From Paractinoplanes durhamensis (GTDB lineage: Bacteria > Actinomycetota > Actinomycetes > Mycobacteriales > Micromonosporaceae), in the NCBI RefSeq assembly GCF_016862175.1, contig NZ_BOML01000019.1, positions 186,001-250,000 of the forward strand: a stretch of 64,000 bases of DNA. Direction: 5' to 3'. Made by a program: the position numbers and the translations under genes. Below the pieces are notes generated by a model that did not search any database, was not told the DNA's origin, and worked only from the letters and a program-made list of their open reading frames with translations. This document shows, one piece after another, positions 1-8,438 of this stretch (position 1 is the first letter of the stretch; every line of letters begins with the position of its first letter).

Positions 1-245
1 CCCACCCGTGGGACCGCCCGGCGCCGCACGGTAGCCCTATGGAGTGGCCCCGACGCAGCGAGTTCCAAAGCGGACAGCCCGCCTATGCCATGCGCCGACC
101 CACCGACCGTCCATACCCGGCTCAGCGGCGCGGGATGTGCGCGACGGCCGCTTCACGCCCCGAACCCGGCCCGGCCCGCGCGGCGGGGTGCGGTGCGGCG
201 GGGGTGCGGTTGCGGCGGGGTGCGGGGATGACAGCCGGCTGATGG
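1..245. other. left-edge stretch without a supported gene
   Basis: This is the region downstream of the glycosyltransferase operon. Open frames exist on both strands but are low-complexity Arg/Pro/Gly/Ala translations of GC-rich DNA without a ribosome binding site or recognisable domain. I see no convincing gene, RNA or terminator here. Confidence 0.5.
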
Positions 246-1598
246 TCAGCCGAGGGGGCGCTTGGCCTGGCGGCGGCCTCTCAAGTAGGCGCTCGGGCCG
301 GAGAGCATGCCTCGGCGGTTGGCCTTGCGCAGGTGTCGCGGGAAGTCGTCGCGCGGGGTCTGTGACTGGGGGGTGTACCTCGTGGCCAGCTCTCGCAGGG
401 CGGTGGGGGCCAGGCGGAGCAGGGGCCAGATCAAGGTCGGGCGGCGCAGGACCAGGCCTGTGTAGGCGGCGGCCAAGCCGGTGCCGTGGCTGACCATGTG
501 TTCCTTCAGGCCCTCCAGGTCTCGGCGGTGGTAATGGTGGGTCAGCGCCGTGGGCTGGTAGACGATCGTGCCGCCGGTGATCAGGACCTGGGTGAAGGCC
601 AGCGTGTCCTCGCAGTCCATCGCGGGGGTGCCGGCACCCAGGGCCGTGTCGAACATGCCGATGCGTTCGATCACGCCGGGGCGGAATGTCATGTTGGCGC
701 CGACCGCGAACGGGGGGACGGGGTACAGCGGGCTCTGTTCGCTCGTGGACTTCGGGCCGAAGACGGCGGGGACGAAGCCTCGGCCCTTGATGTGGCCGCC
801 GAACTGTTCGAACCACAGCTGGGCCCGGGTCTCCAGCTCGGCGGGCAGCGTCACGCCGGAGATCACGTCGGCGTCGGGGTGATCGTCCAGGGCTCTCGCG
901 ATCTCGGCCAGCCAGTGGCGGTCGGCCACCTCGTCGTCGTCGATCCAGGCGAGGATCTGGCCGGGGGCGTTGCGGACGGCGGCGTTGCGTGCGCAGGAGA
1001 GGCCGGGGGCCGGCTCCAGGAGGTAGTCGACCCGACCCCGGCGGGCGGCGGAGCGCACCACCTCGGCGGTGGCCTCGCCGGTGGGGGCGTTGTCGACGAC
1101 CAGGATCCGGTAGGCGGGGTAGTCCTGGGCGAGCAGGCTGTCCAGGCAGCGGGCCAGGGCGCCGGGGCGCTCCCGGGTGCAGATCACCACGGTGATGTGC
1201 GGGGCGGTGGCCAGCACCTGGCGGCGGCGGGTCAGGAAGGTGGGCTCGGTGGCGGGGACCAGGCCGTCGATCGGCAGGGCCTCGCCCAGGCGGGGGCGTA
1301 GCTGGTCGCCCAGTACCGCCTCGATCGCGGCGCCGAGGTCGGCCGGGCGCAGGCCGTCCTCGGGCACGTCGACCAGGACGGTGCCGAGCGGCTCGGTGAA
1401 CAGCCGCACCAGCGCCCAGGCCTGCCGGACGCGGCGGCCGTCGTGGTGCACGGCCGGTACCGACGGCAGCGGGTCGGCCAGGTCCACGTCGAGGACCACG
1501 GCGGGCAGCTCGGCGGCGGTCGGGGTGATCCGGGGTGCGGTCAGGATCGGGACGTCGCGCGGCGGCGGTGACCAGGAACGGCTGAGGCCGGAGTTCAT
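246..1598 (-). CDS. family 2 glycosyltransferase (GT-A fold), third gene of operon
   Basis: This 450-residue protein carries a GT2-type GT-A domain from about residue 135 to 330. The segment ITVVICTRERP opens the domain, LVVDNAPTG is the nucleotide-binding strand, and WIDDDE (218-223) is the acidic metal/nucleotide-sugar motif. The first 130 residues are not recognised. The C-terminal tail is basic and could lie on the membrane. Its ATG overlaps the stop of the upstream glycosyltransferase by 4 bases, so translation is probably coupled. GT2 enzymes transfer a sugar from a nucleotide donor. With two further GT2 genes in the operon and a sulfotransferase nearby, a role in an extracellular polysaccharide or glycolipid is likely; donor and acceptor cannot be told from sequence. 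Confidence 0.88.
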   Translation of the reverse strand: MNSGLSRSWSPPPRDVPILTAPRITPTAAELPAVVLDVDLADPLPSVPAVHHDGRRVRQAWALVRLFTEPLGTVLVDVPEDGLRPADLGAAIEAVLGDQLRPRLGEALPIDGLVPATEPTFLTRRRQVLATAPHITVVICTRERPGALARCLDSLLAQDYPAYRILVVDNAPTGEATAEVVRSAARRGRVDYLLEPAPGLSCARNAAVRNAPGQILAWIDDDEVADRHWLAEIARALDDHPDADVISGVTLPAELETRAQLWFEQFGGHIKGRGFVPAVFGPKSTSEQSPLYPVPPFAVGANMTFRPGVIERIGMFDTALGAGTPAMDCEDTLAFTQVLITGGTIVYQPTALTHHYHRRDLEGLKEHMVSHGTGLAAAYTGLVLRRPTLIWPLLRLAPTALRELATRYTPQSQTPRDDFPRHLRKANRRGMLSGPSAYLRGRRQAKRPLG

Positions 1599-2920
1599 CG
1601 GGCCGTGGCGAGCGCCCGGCGCGGTGCGCGCCGGGTGTGGAAGGACTCGACGGTGGCGCCCACCCCGGCGGCGGCCAGGCCGGCCAGCATCCCACCGGCG
1701 CGCAGCAACCGACCGGCGTCGCGACCACGCAACGCGGCCCCGAAATTGTGCCCGACCGCCCGCAGCCCACTGCGACCCCCGGTCGCCGGCCCGCTGACGC
1801 GCGCCGACCGTCCGGCGTCGCGACCGCGCAACGCGGCCCCGAAGTTGTGCCCGACCGCCCGCAGCCCGCTGCGACCGCCACCGGTCGCCGGCCCGCTGAC
1901 GCGCGCCGACCGTCCGGCGTCCCGGCCGCGCATGGCGACACCGAGGTCACGGGCGACGGCACGCAGCCCGGGGGTGGGCAGGGTGCGCGGCACGCGTCCG
2001 GCCTCTTGGCCGCTGAGCGCGGCGCCGATGCTTCGGGCAACGGCACCCAAGCCGAGGCCGCCGCCGCCGGCGGCGGGCCGGACCGGGTCGGCGGCGGGCC
2101 GGCCGTTGCGGGGGACGAGCAGACCGCCGCGGGTGGCAGGCAGGCGGGTATGGCGGGCCGGCGCCTCGTCGCGGGCCGGCATCGGAAGGGCCGGCGCGGG
2201 AAGGGTGGAGGCCGGCCGAGTGGACGTCGGCATGGTGGTGGGGAGCAGGGCGGCGGTGCGGACTCGGCCGCGGCCCTCCTCGTAGCAGCGGCGCAGGAAC
2301 GCGCCGAACGTGGTTCCGGTGGCCGGGACCAGGTGGCGGATCACGGCGTCGGGGGCGTACGCCCAATGGCCGCCGGTCAGGTCGGTCAAGCGCAGGTAGA
2401 AGTCGGTGTCGGTGCCGGTGGTGAAACCGCCGGCCTGGCGGAACGGAACCCGGCGCAGGACCGTGCCGGCCGGCTGCAGGCCGCGCGGGGCGGTGCCGGC
2501 CGCCCAGCGGAACTCCTCGGGCAGCCAGCCGGGGCGCGCCGTCTGCCACTCGGCGGTCACGTCGGTGCCGGCGCCGATCACCGCGGGGCTGGTGAACTGC
2601 GCGATCAGGTGGCTGAGCCACCGCGGGTCGGCGACGGTGTCGTCGTCCAGGAAGGCGACCAGCGACGTCTCGGCGTGGAACGCCCCGGTGTTGCGGGCGC
2701 CGGACAGGCCGGGGAGGCCGTCACTCTCCAGGACCGTCACGCCGGCCAGGTCGCGGCGGACCCGGCGGAACAGGCGCGGGTTGTGGTCGACGACCACCAC
2801 GACCTCGGCGGGCTGGACGGTCTGGGAGCGGGCCGAGGCCACCGCCCGGACCAGCGTGTGCCAGTGCTCGGCCGTCTGGGTGGGGACGACCACGGTTACT
2901 GCGGGGCGGGTCAATTCCAT
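1595..2920 (-). CDS. family 2 glycosyltransferase with repeated C-terminal tail, second gene of operon
   Basis: This is a 441-residue protein. An N-terminal GT2 domain covers about residues 7-235, with VTVVVPTQ at the first strand, VVVVDHN, and LDDDT (91-95) as the acidic motif. After residue 240 comes a low-complexity Ala/Arg/Gly/Pro tail containing two full and one partial copy of a 33-34-residue repeat that begins LRAV and contains GRDAGR, ending in a short hydrophobic segment. The ATG at 2920 is preceded by a GGAG about 8 bases upstream. It starts 21 bp after the previous glycosyltransferase and overlaps the next by 4 bp, so the three form one transcription unit. The tail is not part of the usual GT2 fold and its purpose is unknown. 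Confidence 0.85.
   Translation of the reverse strand: MELTRPAVTVVVPTQTAEHWHTLVRAVASARSQTVQPAEVVVVVDHNPRLFRRVRRDLAGVTVLESDGLPGLSGARNTGAFHAETSLVAFLDDDTVADPRWLSHLIAQFTSPAVIGAGTDVTAEWQTARPGWLPEEFRWAAGTAPRGLQPAGTVLRRVPFRQAGGFTTGTDTDFYLRLTDLTGGHWAYAPDAVIRHLVPATGTTFGAFLRRCYEEGRGRVRTAALLPTTMPTSTRPASTLPAPALPMPARDEAPARHTRLPATRGGLLVPRNGRPAADPVRPAAGGGGLGLGAVARSIGAALSGQEAGRVPRTLPTPGLRAVARDLGVAMRGRDAGRSARVSGPATGGGRSGLRAVGHNFGAALRGRDAGRSARVSGPATGGRSGLRAVGHNFGAALRGRDAGRLLRAGGMLAGLAAAGVGATVESFHTRRAPRRALATAR
1690..1968 (-). repeat. in-frame tandem repeats (99 and 102 bp units)
   Basis: Corresponding positions at about 1721, 1820 and 1922 lie 99 and 102 bp apart, and the second copy nearly repeats the first base for base. 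The units keep the frame and encode the repeated 33-34-residue segments in the tail of the glycosyltransferase. The array looks like recent in-frame duplication. Confidence 0.85.
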
Positions 2921-2941
2921 GGGGGGTGCTCCAGGGGGATG

Positions 2942-3940
2942 TCAGTCCTCGATGGCGGACGGCATGCGCAGCGGCTTGATGTCGCCGGTGCGGGTGCCTA
3001 CCTCGCGCTCGCGGGCCGGGGGATTCATCGGGGCGGCGGCCGGGGGGACCGTCCGGGTGATCTGGGTGCGGGTGATCGCGGGGCGGTTCTCCATCTGGCC
3101 GTAACCGCGGGACTCGGCGGTGGTGCGCTGGTGCACGATCACGCCGTCGGGGCGGCGGACGCCGGTGCGGTGGTGGCGGCGCATCCGGCCGTACTCGCTG
3201 AAGATGGTGCGCAGCACGCGGAAGCCGTCGCGGAAGGTGTTGAGGTTGCTCTCGCCGTGGATGCGGGCGTGCTCGATGCTGCCGACCTCGCCGACCTTCA
3301 TGCCGTCGGCGGCCGCCCGGATGTTGATCATCGTCTCGATCTCGAAGCCGTCGCCCCACAGCTTGCTGCCGTCGCCGGGCTGCGGCAGCCGGGTGTCCGG
3401 GAGGTCGAGGGCAGGCACGACGCTGCGCCAGAACGCGTTGTAGCCGTAGCAGAGGTCGGTGAACTTGGTGCCGAACAGCACGTTCACGACCAGGTTGAGG
3501 CCGTCGTTGCCGAGCTTGCGCAGTTGGGTGATGTCGTGGCTGTGGCCGCCGTTGGAGAACCGCGAGCCCTTCACGAAGTCGGCGCCCTCGACCAGCTGCT
3601 TCACGAACAGCGGGATCTCCGCCGGGTCGGTCGACCCGTCCGCGTCGATCATCACGATGATGTCGCCGGTGCAGGCGGCGAAACCGCAGGCCAGCGCGTT
3701 GCCCTTGCCCTTGCGGGTCTGCTGGACGACGACCACGTCGGGGCGCAGCTCGAGCGCCACCGCGACGGTCCGGTCGACCGAGCCGCCGTCGACCAGGATC
3801 ACCTCGGTGACGCCGGCGGGCAGGGCGGCGAAGACGTGCGGGAGGTTCCGCTCCTCGTTCAGGGCCGGGATGACCACGCTGACCGTGGGTGACGCAGAAC
3901 TCTCACCGAACGTGTTTTCACTGCTCGCTGAAAGCTCCAT
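2942..3940 (-). CDS. DPM1-like family 2 glycosyltransferase, first gene of operon
   Basis: This 332-residue GT2 enzyme resembles the dolichol/polyprenol-phosphate sugar transferases. VSVVIPALNEE (20-30), VILVDGGSVD, GKGNAL and the DAD motif (99-101) are typical of that group. The likely product is a polyprenyl-phosphate sugar or a glucosyl donor for surface glycans, but no transmembrane anchor is seen. The ATG at 3940 is chosen over the upstream in-frame start at 4024 because an AGGAGG lies about 6 bases in front of it. The last 80 residues are basic and low complexity. It is the promoter-proximal gene of the three-gene glycosyltransferase operon, with the promoter at 4023-4050. Confidence 0.88.
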   Translation of the reverse strand: MELSASSENTFGESSASPTVSVVIPALNEERNLPHVFAALPAGVTEVILVDGGSVDRTVAVALELRPDVVVVQQTRKGKGNALACGFAACTGDIIVMIDADGSTDPAEIPLFVKQLVEGADFVKGSRFSNGGHSHDITQLRKLGNDGLNLVVNVLFGTKFTDLCYGYNAFWRSVVPALDLPDTRLPQPGDGSKLWGDGFEIETMINIRAAADGMKVGEVGSIEHARIHGESNLNTFRDGFRVLRTIFSEYGRMRRHHRTGVRRPDGVIVHQRTTAESRGYGQMENRPAITRTQITRTVPPAAAPMNPPAREREVGTRTGDIKPLRMPSAIED

Positions 3941-4444
3941 GTGCGTTCCTCCTGTGCTACGGCCAAGCAACTTCTCAGCAGATTCCGGGCGCAGAATCGC
4001 AGGTCGCTTGCGTATGGAGACCAACCTAGCAAGGTGTTACACAGCGTCAACTGACCGAATAGACAGCCTGGCCGGGTCCGGCCGGTATATGCCTGGCCAA
4101 CCGGATGACCTGCGGAGTTCACTTTTCGCCCCAGAAAATGATCTGGTTCACACAAGTCACGTGGAGTAACGGACTCGCTGCGTCTTTAACCGACAAAGCG
4201 CAGACAAAAGGCAAAACTGACAATGCGCCTTGAGTACGCCTAAAGCCGGGCAAGACAAATATGACGGAATTGACGGGGTGAACTGTGTCACCGCACGTCG
4301 ACATTACGAAGCGTGACGCGCCCAGTGCGGAAGTAGACACGTACGGGTGACGGAAAGATCGCGAACGATGGATACTTTGCCGGTATGGGGACCCCTGTAG
4401 GAACGGGCCCGTAGCTTTCGGGCGCCCTTACCGTTGGTGAAACG
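3941..4444. other. 504-bp divergent intergenic region
   Basis: This gap separates the minus-strand glycosyltransferase operon from the plus-strand small Cys-rich gene. It is clearly less GC-rich than the flanking genes, especially around 4130-4310. It holds the minus-strand promoter at 4023-4050. A 73-codon frame at 4119-4340 on the minus strand has no ribosome binding site or recognisable domain and is not called. A plus-strand promoter for the small gene must lie here but I cannot place it with confidence. Confidence 0.5.
4023..4050 (-). promoter_or_regulatory. sigma-70/HrdB-type promoter of the glycosyltransferase operon
   Basis: Read on the minus strand, TTGACG (4045-4050) is followed by a 16-base spacer and TAGGTT (4023-4028). 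This is a good match to the actinomycete housekeeping consensus TTGACN-N16-18-TAGNNT. The predicted start is near 4015, giving a leader of about 75 bases before the ATG at 3940. Confidence 0.7.
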
Positions 4445-4597
4445 ATGAAGGCTGAGGAAGCACACTGTGTTTGCGGACATCCGCGTCGCGCCCACGACCA
4501 CCACCGGCGGGGGACCGACTGCGCCCTGTGCGGCGCGGGCGAGTGCCCCCGATTCCGACCCGACGTCTGGTGGCGCCGACTGGTTCCGAGGCGGTGA
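4445..4597 (+). CDS. 50-residue Cys/His-rich small protein, probable zinc-binding
   Basis: The reading frame encodes 50 residues with the pattern HCVCGHPRRAHDHHRRGTDC followed by ALCGAGEC. Two CxC/CxxC-like clusters and four histidines could hold one zinc ion. Small proteins with the CxCGH-x4-H-x-H-x2-GTDC-x2-C layout are, as I recall, widespread in actinomycetes and of unknown function. The upstream GGTGA is a weak ribosome binding site. The gene lies on the same strand as the sulfotransferase 119 bp downstream and diverges from the glycosyltransferase operon. The tail after residue 36 is rich in Arg and Trp. Confidence 0.68.
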   Translation: MKAEEAHCVCGHPRRAHDHHRRGTDCALCGAGECPRFRPDVWWRRLVPRR

Positions 4598-4671
4598 GCG
4601 CCGGCATCCCAGCACGTGGCAAGGGGTCGCGAAAACCTACTAAGTCTGTAGGCTAACCCTCACTTCGAGCG

Positions 4672-4696
4672 GCCGGGCGTGCTTGGCCCGCCCGGC
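4672..4696 (+). terminator. 8-bp perfect hairpin between small gene and sulfotransferase
   Basis: GCCGGGCG (4672-4679) and CGCCCGGC (4689-4696) form a perfect stem with a 9-base loop. There is no U-run. It ends 6 bases before the AGGAGGG of the sulfotransferase, so it could end transcription of the small gene or occlude the ribosome site of the next. Confidence 0.4.
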
Positions 4697-4716
4697 TACG
4701 ACAGGAGGGACTCGCG

Positions 4717-5652
4717 ATGTCTCTGCCGGATTTCCTGATCGCCGGGGTGCCCAAGGCCGGCACCACAGCGTTGCATGCGGCACTGCAGCCGCATCCGTCG
4801 CTGTTCCTCTCGGCGGTCAAGGAACCCAAGTTCTTCCTCTCCGACGGGCCGCCGCCGCGCCACGGCGGTCCCGGCGACGTGCAGACCTACCAGGAGCACG
4901 TCTGGCGCCGGAAGGACTACGAGGCGCTGTTCGCCCCGGCGCCGGCCGGCACGCTGCGCGGCGAGGCAACCCCGTTCTACCTGTACGACCTGAATGCCCA
5001 CGAACGCATGGCGGCGCTGGTGCCGGAGGCGCGCATCGTGCTGCTGCTGCGCGACCCGGTCGACCGGGCCCACTCCAACTGGACCCACCTGTGGATCGCC
5101 GGGCTCGAGTCGGAGGCCGACTTCCTGGCCGCGTGCCGGGCGGAGCCGGAGCGGATCGCGGCCGGCTGGGCCGACTTCTGGCACTACGTCAACCTGGGGC
5201 TCTACGGGCGGCAGCTCGAGAACCTCTACAAGCACTTCCCGCGTGAGCAGGTGCTGCTGCTGCGCTACCGCGATCTCAAGGACGACCCGGCCGTCACGCT
5301 CGACCGGGTCTGCGCGTTCCTGGGGGTGGAAACCGGCGTGCTGTCGGCCATTCCGAAGGAGAACGTGAACCGGCACGTGGTCGAGGACAGCCCGGTCAAC
5401 GCGGTGCTGCGCCGGCTGCTGCGCACAGGTGGTGAGTTCGGGCATCGCTTCCCGGTGCCGCTACGGCTCGCCGCGCGCGGCCCGCTGCTGACCCTGCTGC
5501 ACCGTAAGCAGGGGACCAGGCCGGTCACCACCCCCGAGGAGCGGGCCGCGCTGCTGCCGCTGTTCGCCGAGGACATCGCTTTGCTGCAGGATGTCACCGG
5601 CGAGCAGTACGACGACTGGCTGTCGGTGGACCGACACGCCAACGCCCGGTAA
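4717..5652 (+). CDS. PAPS-dependent sulfotransferase
   Basis: This 311-residue cytosolic enzyme matches the Sulfotransfer_1 family, which moves sulfate from 3'-phosphoadenylylsulfate to an alcohol or amine acceptor. The 5'-phosphosulfate loop is [10 protein letters not shown] (residues 11-20) and the 3'-phosphate motif is [14 protein letters not shown] (about 107-120). Length is normal for the family. The ATG at 4717 follows AGGAGGG by 7 bases. The acceptor is unknown; the neighbouring glycosyltransferases and propeller protein suggest a carbohydrate, but similar enzymes also sulfate lipids or antibiotics. Confidence 0.88.
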   Translation: MSLPDFLIAGVPKAGTTALHAALQPHPSLFLSAVKEPKFFLSDGPPPRHGGPGDVQTYQEHVWRRKDYEALFAPAPAGTLRGEATPFYLYDLNAHERMAALVPEARIVLLLRDPVDRAHSNWTHLWIAGLESEADFLAACRAEPERIAAGWADFWHYVNLGLYGRQLENLYKHFPREQVLLLRYRDLKDDPAVTLDRVCAFLGVETGVLSAIPKENVNRHVVEDSPVNAVLRRLLRTGGEFGHRFPVPLRLAARGPLLTLLHRKQGTRPVTTPEERAALLPLFAEDIALLQDVTGEQYDDWLSVDRHANAR

Positions 5653-5717
5653 TTCCTGCCTTGCCGATAGAACGCGCATGCTTGTCCGGATGTCGCCCCA
5701 TTTCGATAGGAGCCGCC

Positions 5718-6626
5718 TTGTCCACCGGGATCTCAACGCTGCCGCTGCCCCGCTGGGAGGAGTCCGCCGTGGTGGTCCCGCCACCGGGTGACGAACCGGG
5801 GGCGTGGTCGGGGGCGCCCAGCTCGGTCGCCACCGACGACGGCGTCTACCTGGCCTACCGGGTGCGGCTGCCGATCGGCGAGGGCCGGGGGATCTCCAAC
5901 GTGATCGCCCACGCGGCCGACGGGGTGACCTTCACGCCGGTGGCCGAGGTGAGCAAGGAGCAGTTCGGGGCCGAGTCGCTGGAGCGGCCGGCGCTGGTGC
6001 GCACCCCGGAGGGGCGGTGGCGGCTCTACGTCAGCGCCGCCACCCCGGGCACCAAGCACTGGCGGGTCGACCTGCTCGAGGCGGACACCGTCGAGGGCCT
6101 GCCGGACGCGACGGCGCGGACGGTCCTGGCCGGGGACGAGACGGTCGGCGTGAAGGACCCGGTGCTGCACCACGACGAGGCCGGCTGGCACCTGTGGGCC
6201 TCGGTGCACCCGCTGGAGAGCTGGGACGACGCCGACCGGATGACCACCGAGTACGCGACCAGCCCGGACGGGGTGACCTGGACGTGGCGGGGCACGGCGC
6301 TGGCCGGCCGCGCGGGGGAGTGGGACGCGCGCGGCGTGCGGGTGTCGTCGGTGCAGGTCGACGGGGACGAGATCACCGTCGCCTACGACGGCCGGGCCAC
6401 CGCCGCGGAGAACTGGGAGGAGCGCACCGGGGTCGCCCGCGGGCAGCGGCTCGCGGACGGCAGCTTCGGGCCGCTGACCGCCGAGGGTGAGCCGGTGGGC
6501 AGCCCGCACGCGCCGCACGGCCTGCGCTACCTGAGCATCGTGGACCTGCCGGCCGGCGGCCGGCGGATCTACTACGAGGCCACCCGGGCCGATGGGGCGC
6601 ACGACCTGCGCAGCGAGCGGGCCTGA
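5718..6626 (+). CDS. five-bladed beta-propeller protein, glycosidase-like
   Basis: The product is 302 residues and looks like the GH43/GH32/sialidase-type propeller superfamily. Blade-like strands recur ([47 protein letters not shown]), with acidic residues near blade starts. No signal peptide is seen, so it is probably cytosolic. I start it at the TTG at 5718 because AGGAG lies 5 bases before it; the longer frame from 5661 has no ribosome site and a Cys/Arg-rich start unlike a real N terminus. It begins 65 bp after the sulfotransferase on the same strand and may be co-transcribed. Family members act on glycans, but I cannot identify the catalytic acids securely. Confidence 0.72.
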   Translation: MSTGISTLPLPRWEESAVVVPPPGDEPGAWSGAPSSVATDDGVYLAYRVRLPIGEGRGISNVIAHAADGVTFTPVAEVSKEQFGAESLERPALVRTPEGRWRLYVSAATPGTKHWRVDLLEADTVEGLPDATARTVLAGDETVGVKDPVLHHDEAGWHLWASVHPLESWDDADRMTTEYATSPDGVTWTWRGTALAGRAGEWDARGVRVSSVQVDGDEITVAYDGRATAAENWEERTGVARGQRLADGSFGPLTAEGEPVGSPHAPHGLRYLSIVDLPAGGRRIYYEATRADGAHDLRSERA

Positions 6627-6654
6627 TCGCGTTTATAGAAGAGCGGGAAGCAAA

Positions 6655-6691
6655 ATGGCGGAGCTTCTCCTTGTGGGAGTGGCTCCGCCAT
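6655..6691 (+). terminator. strong hairpin terminator, probably bidirectional
   Basis: ATGGCGGAGC (6655-6664) pairs perfectly with GCTCCGCCAT (6682-6691), and CTCC/GGAG inside the loop can extend the structure. It sits 28 bp past the propeller gene and before the 3' end of the convergent GGDEF gene. No long U-tract follows, which is common in actinomycete terminators. Confidence 0.75.
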
Positions 6692-6843
6692 CGACAGTGC
6701 GGCCGTTTACCGCGCGCACCTGCTCACCTGGGAACGCTAGGCGACCCCGGTTCGGGGCGAACGGCCGCCCCGCCCGATCGTGATCGCGCTCTCACCCGGC
6801 GGCACGGACGGTTTTCCCTGCACAACACCCGGTTACCGGTGAG

Positions 6844-8328
6844 TCAGTTGGCGGGCACCGCGGCCGGGACGAACCGCCGGACGGTGCCCTTGCCGGCCGA
6901 CTTCGCCGCATACATCGCGGCGTCGGCCTCCCGGATCAGGGTGTCCAGGGTCTCGCCCGACCGGCTCAGGGTCAGGCCGATGCTCCCGCCGATCTTGACG
7001 GTGGTGTCCAGCACACCGATCGGGTGGGTGATCGACTCCAGGATGCGGTGGGCCACGGCCAGGCCGGCCGGCTCCGCGTCGAGCTCGGTCAGGATCAGCA
7101 CGAACTCGTCACCGCCGAGGCGGGCCACCAGGTCGGTGGGGCGGATCGCCGCCCGCAGCCGGCCCGCCACCGCGATCAGCACCTCGTCGCCGGCCGCGTG
7201 GCCCAGGTCGTCGTTGACCGGTTTGAAGCCGTCCAGGTCGAGCAGCAGCACCATGCAGCGGCCGGGGTCGGCGGCCACCAGCTCGGCGCCGGAGCGGTGA
7301 AAGTATCCGCGGTTGGGCAGGCCGGTCAGCGCGTCGTGGTCGGCCTGGTGGGCCAGCTCCGCCTGCTGGCGTTCCAGGGTGATCGCCAGCCGGCCGACGA
7401 TCGCGACCGTGATGAACTGCCGCACCAGCACCAGCATGAACGTCACCAGCAGCACCCACACCAGCACCGAGCCGAGCCGGCCGGTGCGGATCTGCTCGGC
7501 CGCGCTGGCACCGACGGCCAGCAGGATCGGCACGTACGGCAAGAAGGCCCACCGGCCGGAGATCATCCGTTCGGTGCCGGCCGGCACCGGGCGCGGCGTC
7601 TCCAGGTGGCTGGTCACCGCCACCAGGCCGGCCGCCAGCAGGTAGCCGGCCCCGGCGCCCAGTGAGTACCACGGTTGGCCGTTGACGTTGCTGCGCAGCG
7701 CCAGCATCGCGGTCAGGGCCAGGACGACGGCGGCCACGCCGAGCAGGCGCGGGGCCCGGCCGGCCCGGGTGGGCAGGTTGCGGGACATGGTCACCAGGGC
7801 CACCGCGGCGGCGACGATCTCCGGGCCGATGAGCATGGTGGCGAAGCCGTAGGTCATCCCGTCGGTGCCCCGGTCCTGCGCCGGCACCAGGACGTAGAGC
7901 CAGGTCAGCGCGTAGACCGCGCCGGAGACGGCGGCCACGTCGATCAGCCGGCGGTACCGCTCGGCGCCGCGGACCGGCGGCGCCAGCAGGTGCATGCCCA
8001 CCGGCAGCAGCAGGGCGGCGCCCACCGACAGCACGCCGGCCGGGGTGATCAGCACGGTCGGCGGGGTCAGCTCGTCGATCAGGAACAGGACGTTGCCGGC
8101 CGACCAGAGGGCGGCCGAGGTGGCGCCGACGGCCACCGCCACCTGCGTGCGGCGGGTCTGTTCGCGGCGGATGCGGCGGGCGTAGGTGACCGCGGCGCTC
8201 GCCAGCAGAACGGCGATGAGGGTGTCGGAGACGGCCCGGCCCAGCCACTCGGGGAGCGCCGGCACGACCGCCTGGAACGTGCCGGCCAGGGCCACCACCG
8301 CCAGCAGGGCCGCTCGGGTGCGCATCAT
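6844..8328 (-). CDS. membrane diguanylate cyclase (GGDEF)
   Basis: This 494-residue protein has about eight to ten hydrophobic segments in its first 310 residues and a C-terminal GGDEF domain. The active-site motif RLGGDEF (near residue 400) is intact, and an RxxD inhibitory site (RPTD) lies five residues before it, so it should make cyclic di-GMP and be product-inhibited. DHDALTGLPNRGYF is the typical domain start. No EAL domain is present. The ATG at 8328 is preceded by GAAGAA; a GTG at 8355 is an alternative. It diverges from a response regulator, with about 110 bp between the starts, so the two may share regulation. The membrane domain is a likely sensor of unknown ligand. Confidence 0.87.
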   Translation of the reverse strand: MMRTRAALLAVVALAGTFQAVVPALPEWLGRAVSDTLIAVLLASAAVTYARRIRREQTRRTQVAVAVGATSAALWSAGNVLFLIDELTPPTVLITPAGVLSVGAALLLPVGMHLLAPPVRGAERYRRLIDVAAVSGAVYALTWLYVLVPAQDRGTDGMTYGFATMLIGPEIVAAAVALVTMSRNLPTRAGRAPRLLGVAAVVLALTAMLALRSNVNGQPWYSLGAGAGYLLAAGLVAVTSHLETPRPVPAGTERMISGRWAFLPYVPILLAVGASAAEQIRTGRLGSVLVWVLLVTFMLVLVRQFITVAIVGRLAITLERQQAELAHQADHDALTGLPNRGYFHRSGAELVAADPGRCMVLLLDLDGFKPVNDDLGHAAGDEVLIAVAGRLRAAIRPTDLVARLGGDEFVLILTELDAEPAGLAVAHRILESITHPIGVLDTTVKIGGSIGLTLSRSGETLDTLIREADAAMYAAKSAGKGTVRRFVPAAVPAN

Positions 8329-8438
8329 CGGTTCTTCGCACCCGACGTGCAACACGGGATCTTCTGCGACCCGCTCAGGATCCGCCGATGATGCCCCCGC
8401 TCGAACGGAACGTCACCCTCACCGGTCAGGAGACAGCC

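Noticed and set aside
37..2046. 669-codon minus-strand frame over two glycosyltransferases
   Set aside because: Low-complexity Pro/Arg/Gly/Ala translation in another frame; the GT2 frames show clear family motifs.
4119..4340. 73-codon minus-strand frame in the divergent gap
   Set aside because: No ribosome site or domain; AT-richer DNA explains an open frame.
4646..4664. DtxR/IdeR-like iron box before the sulfotransferase
   Set aside because: Only a half-site (TAGGCTAACC) matches; about half of the 19 positions agree, not enough for a call.
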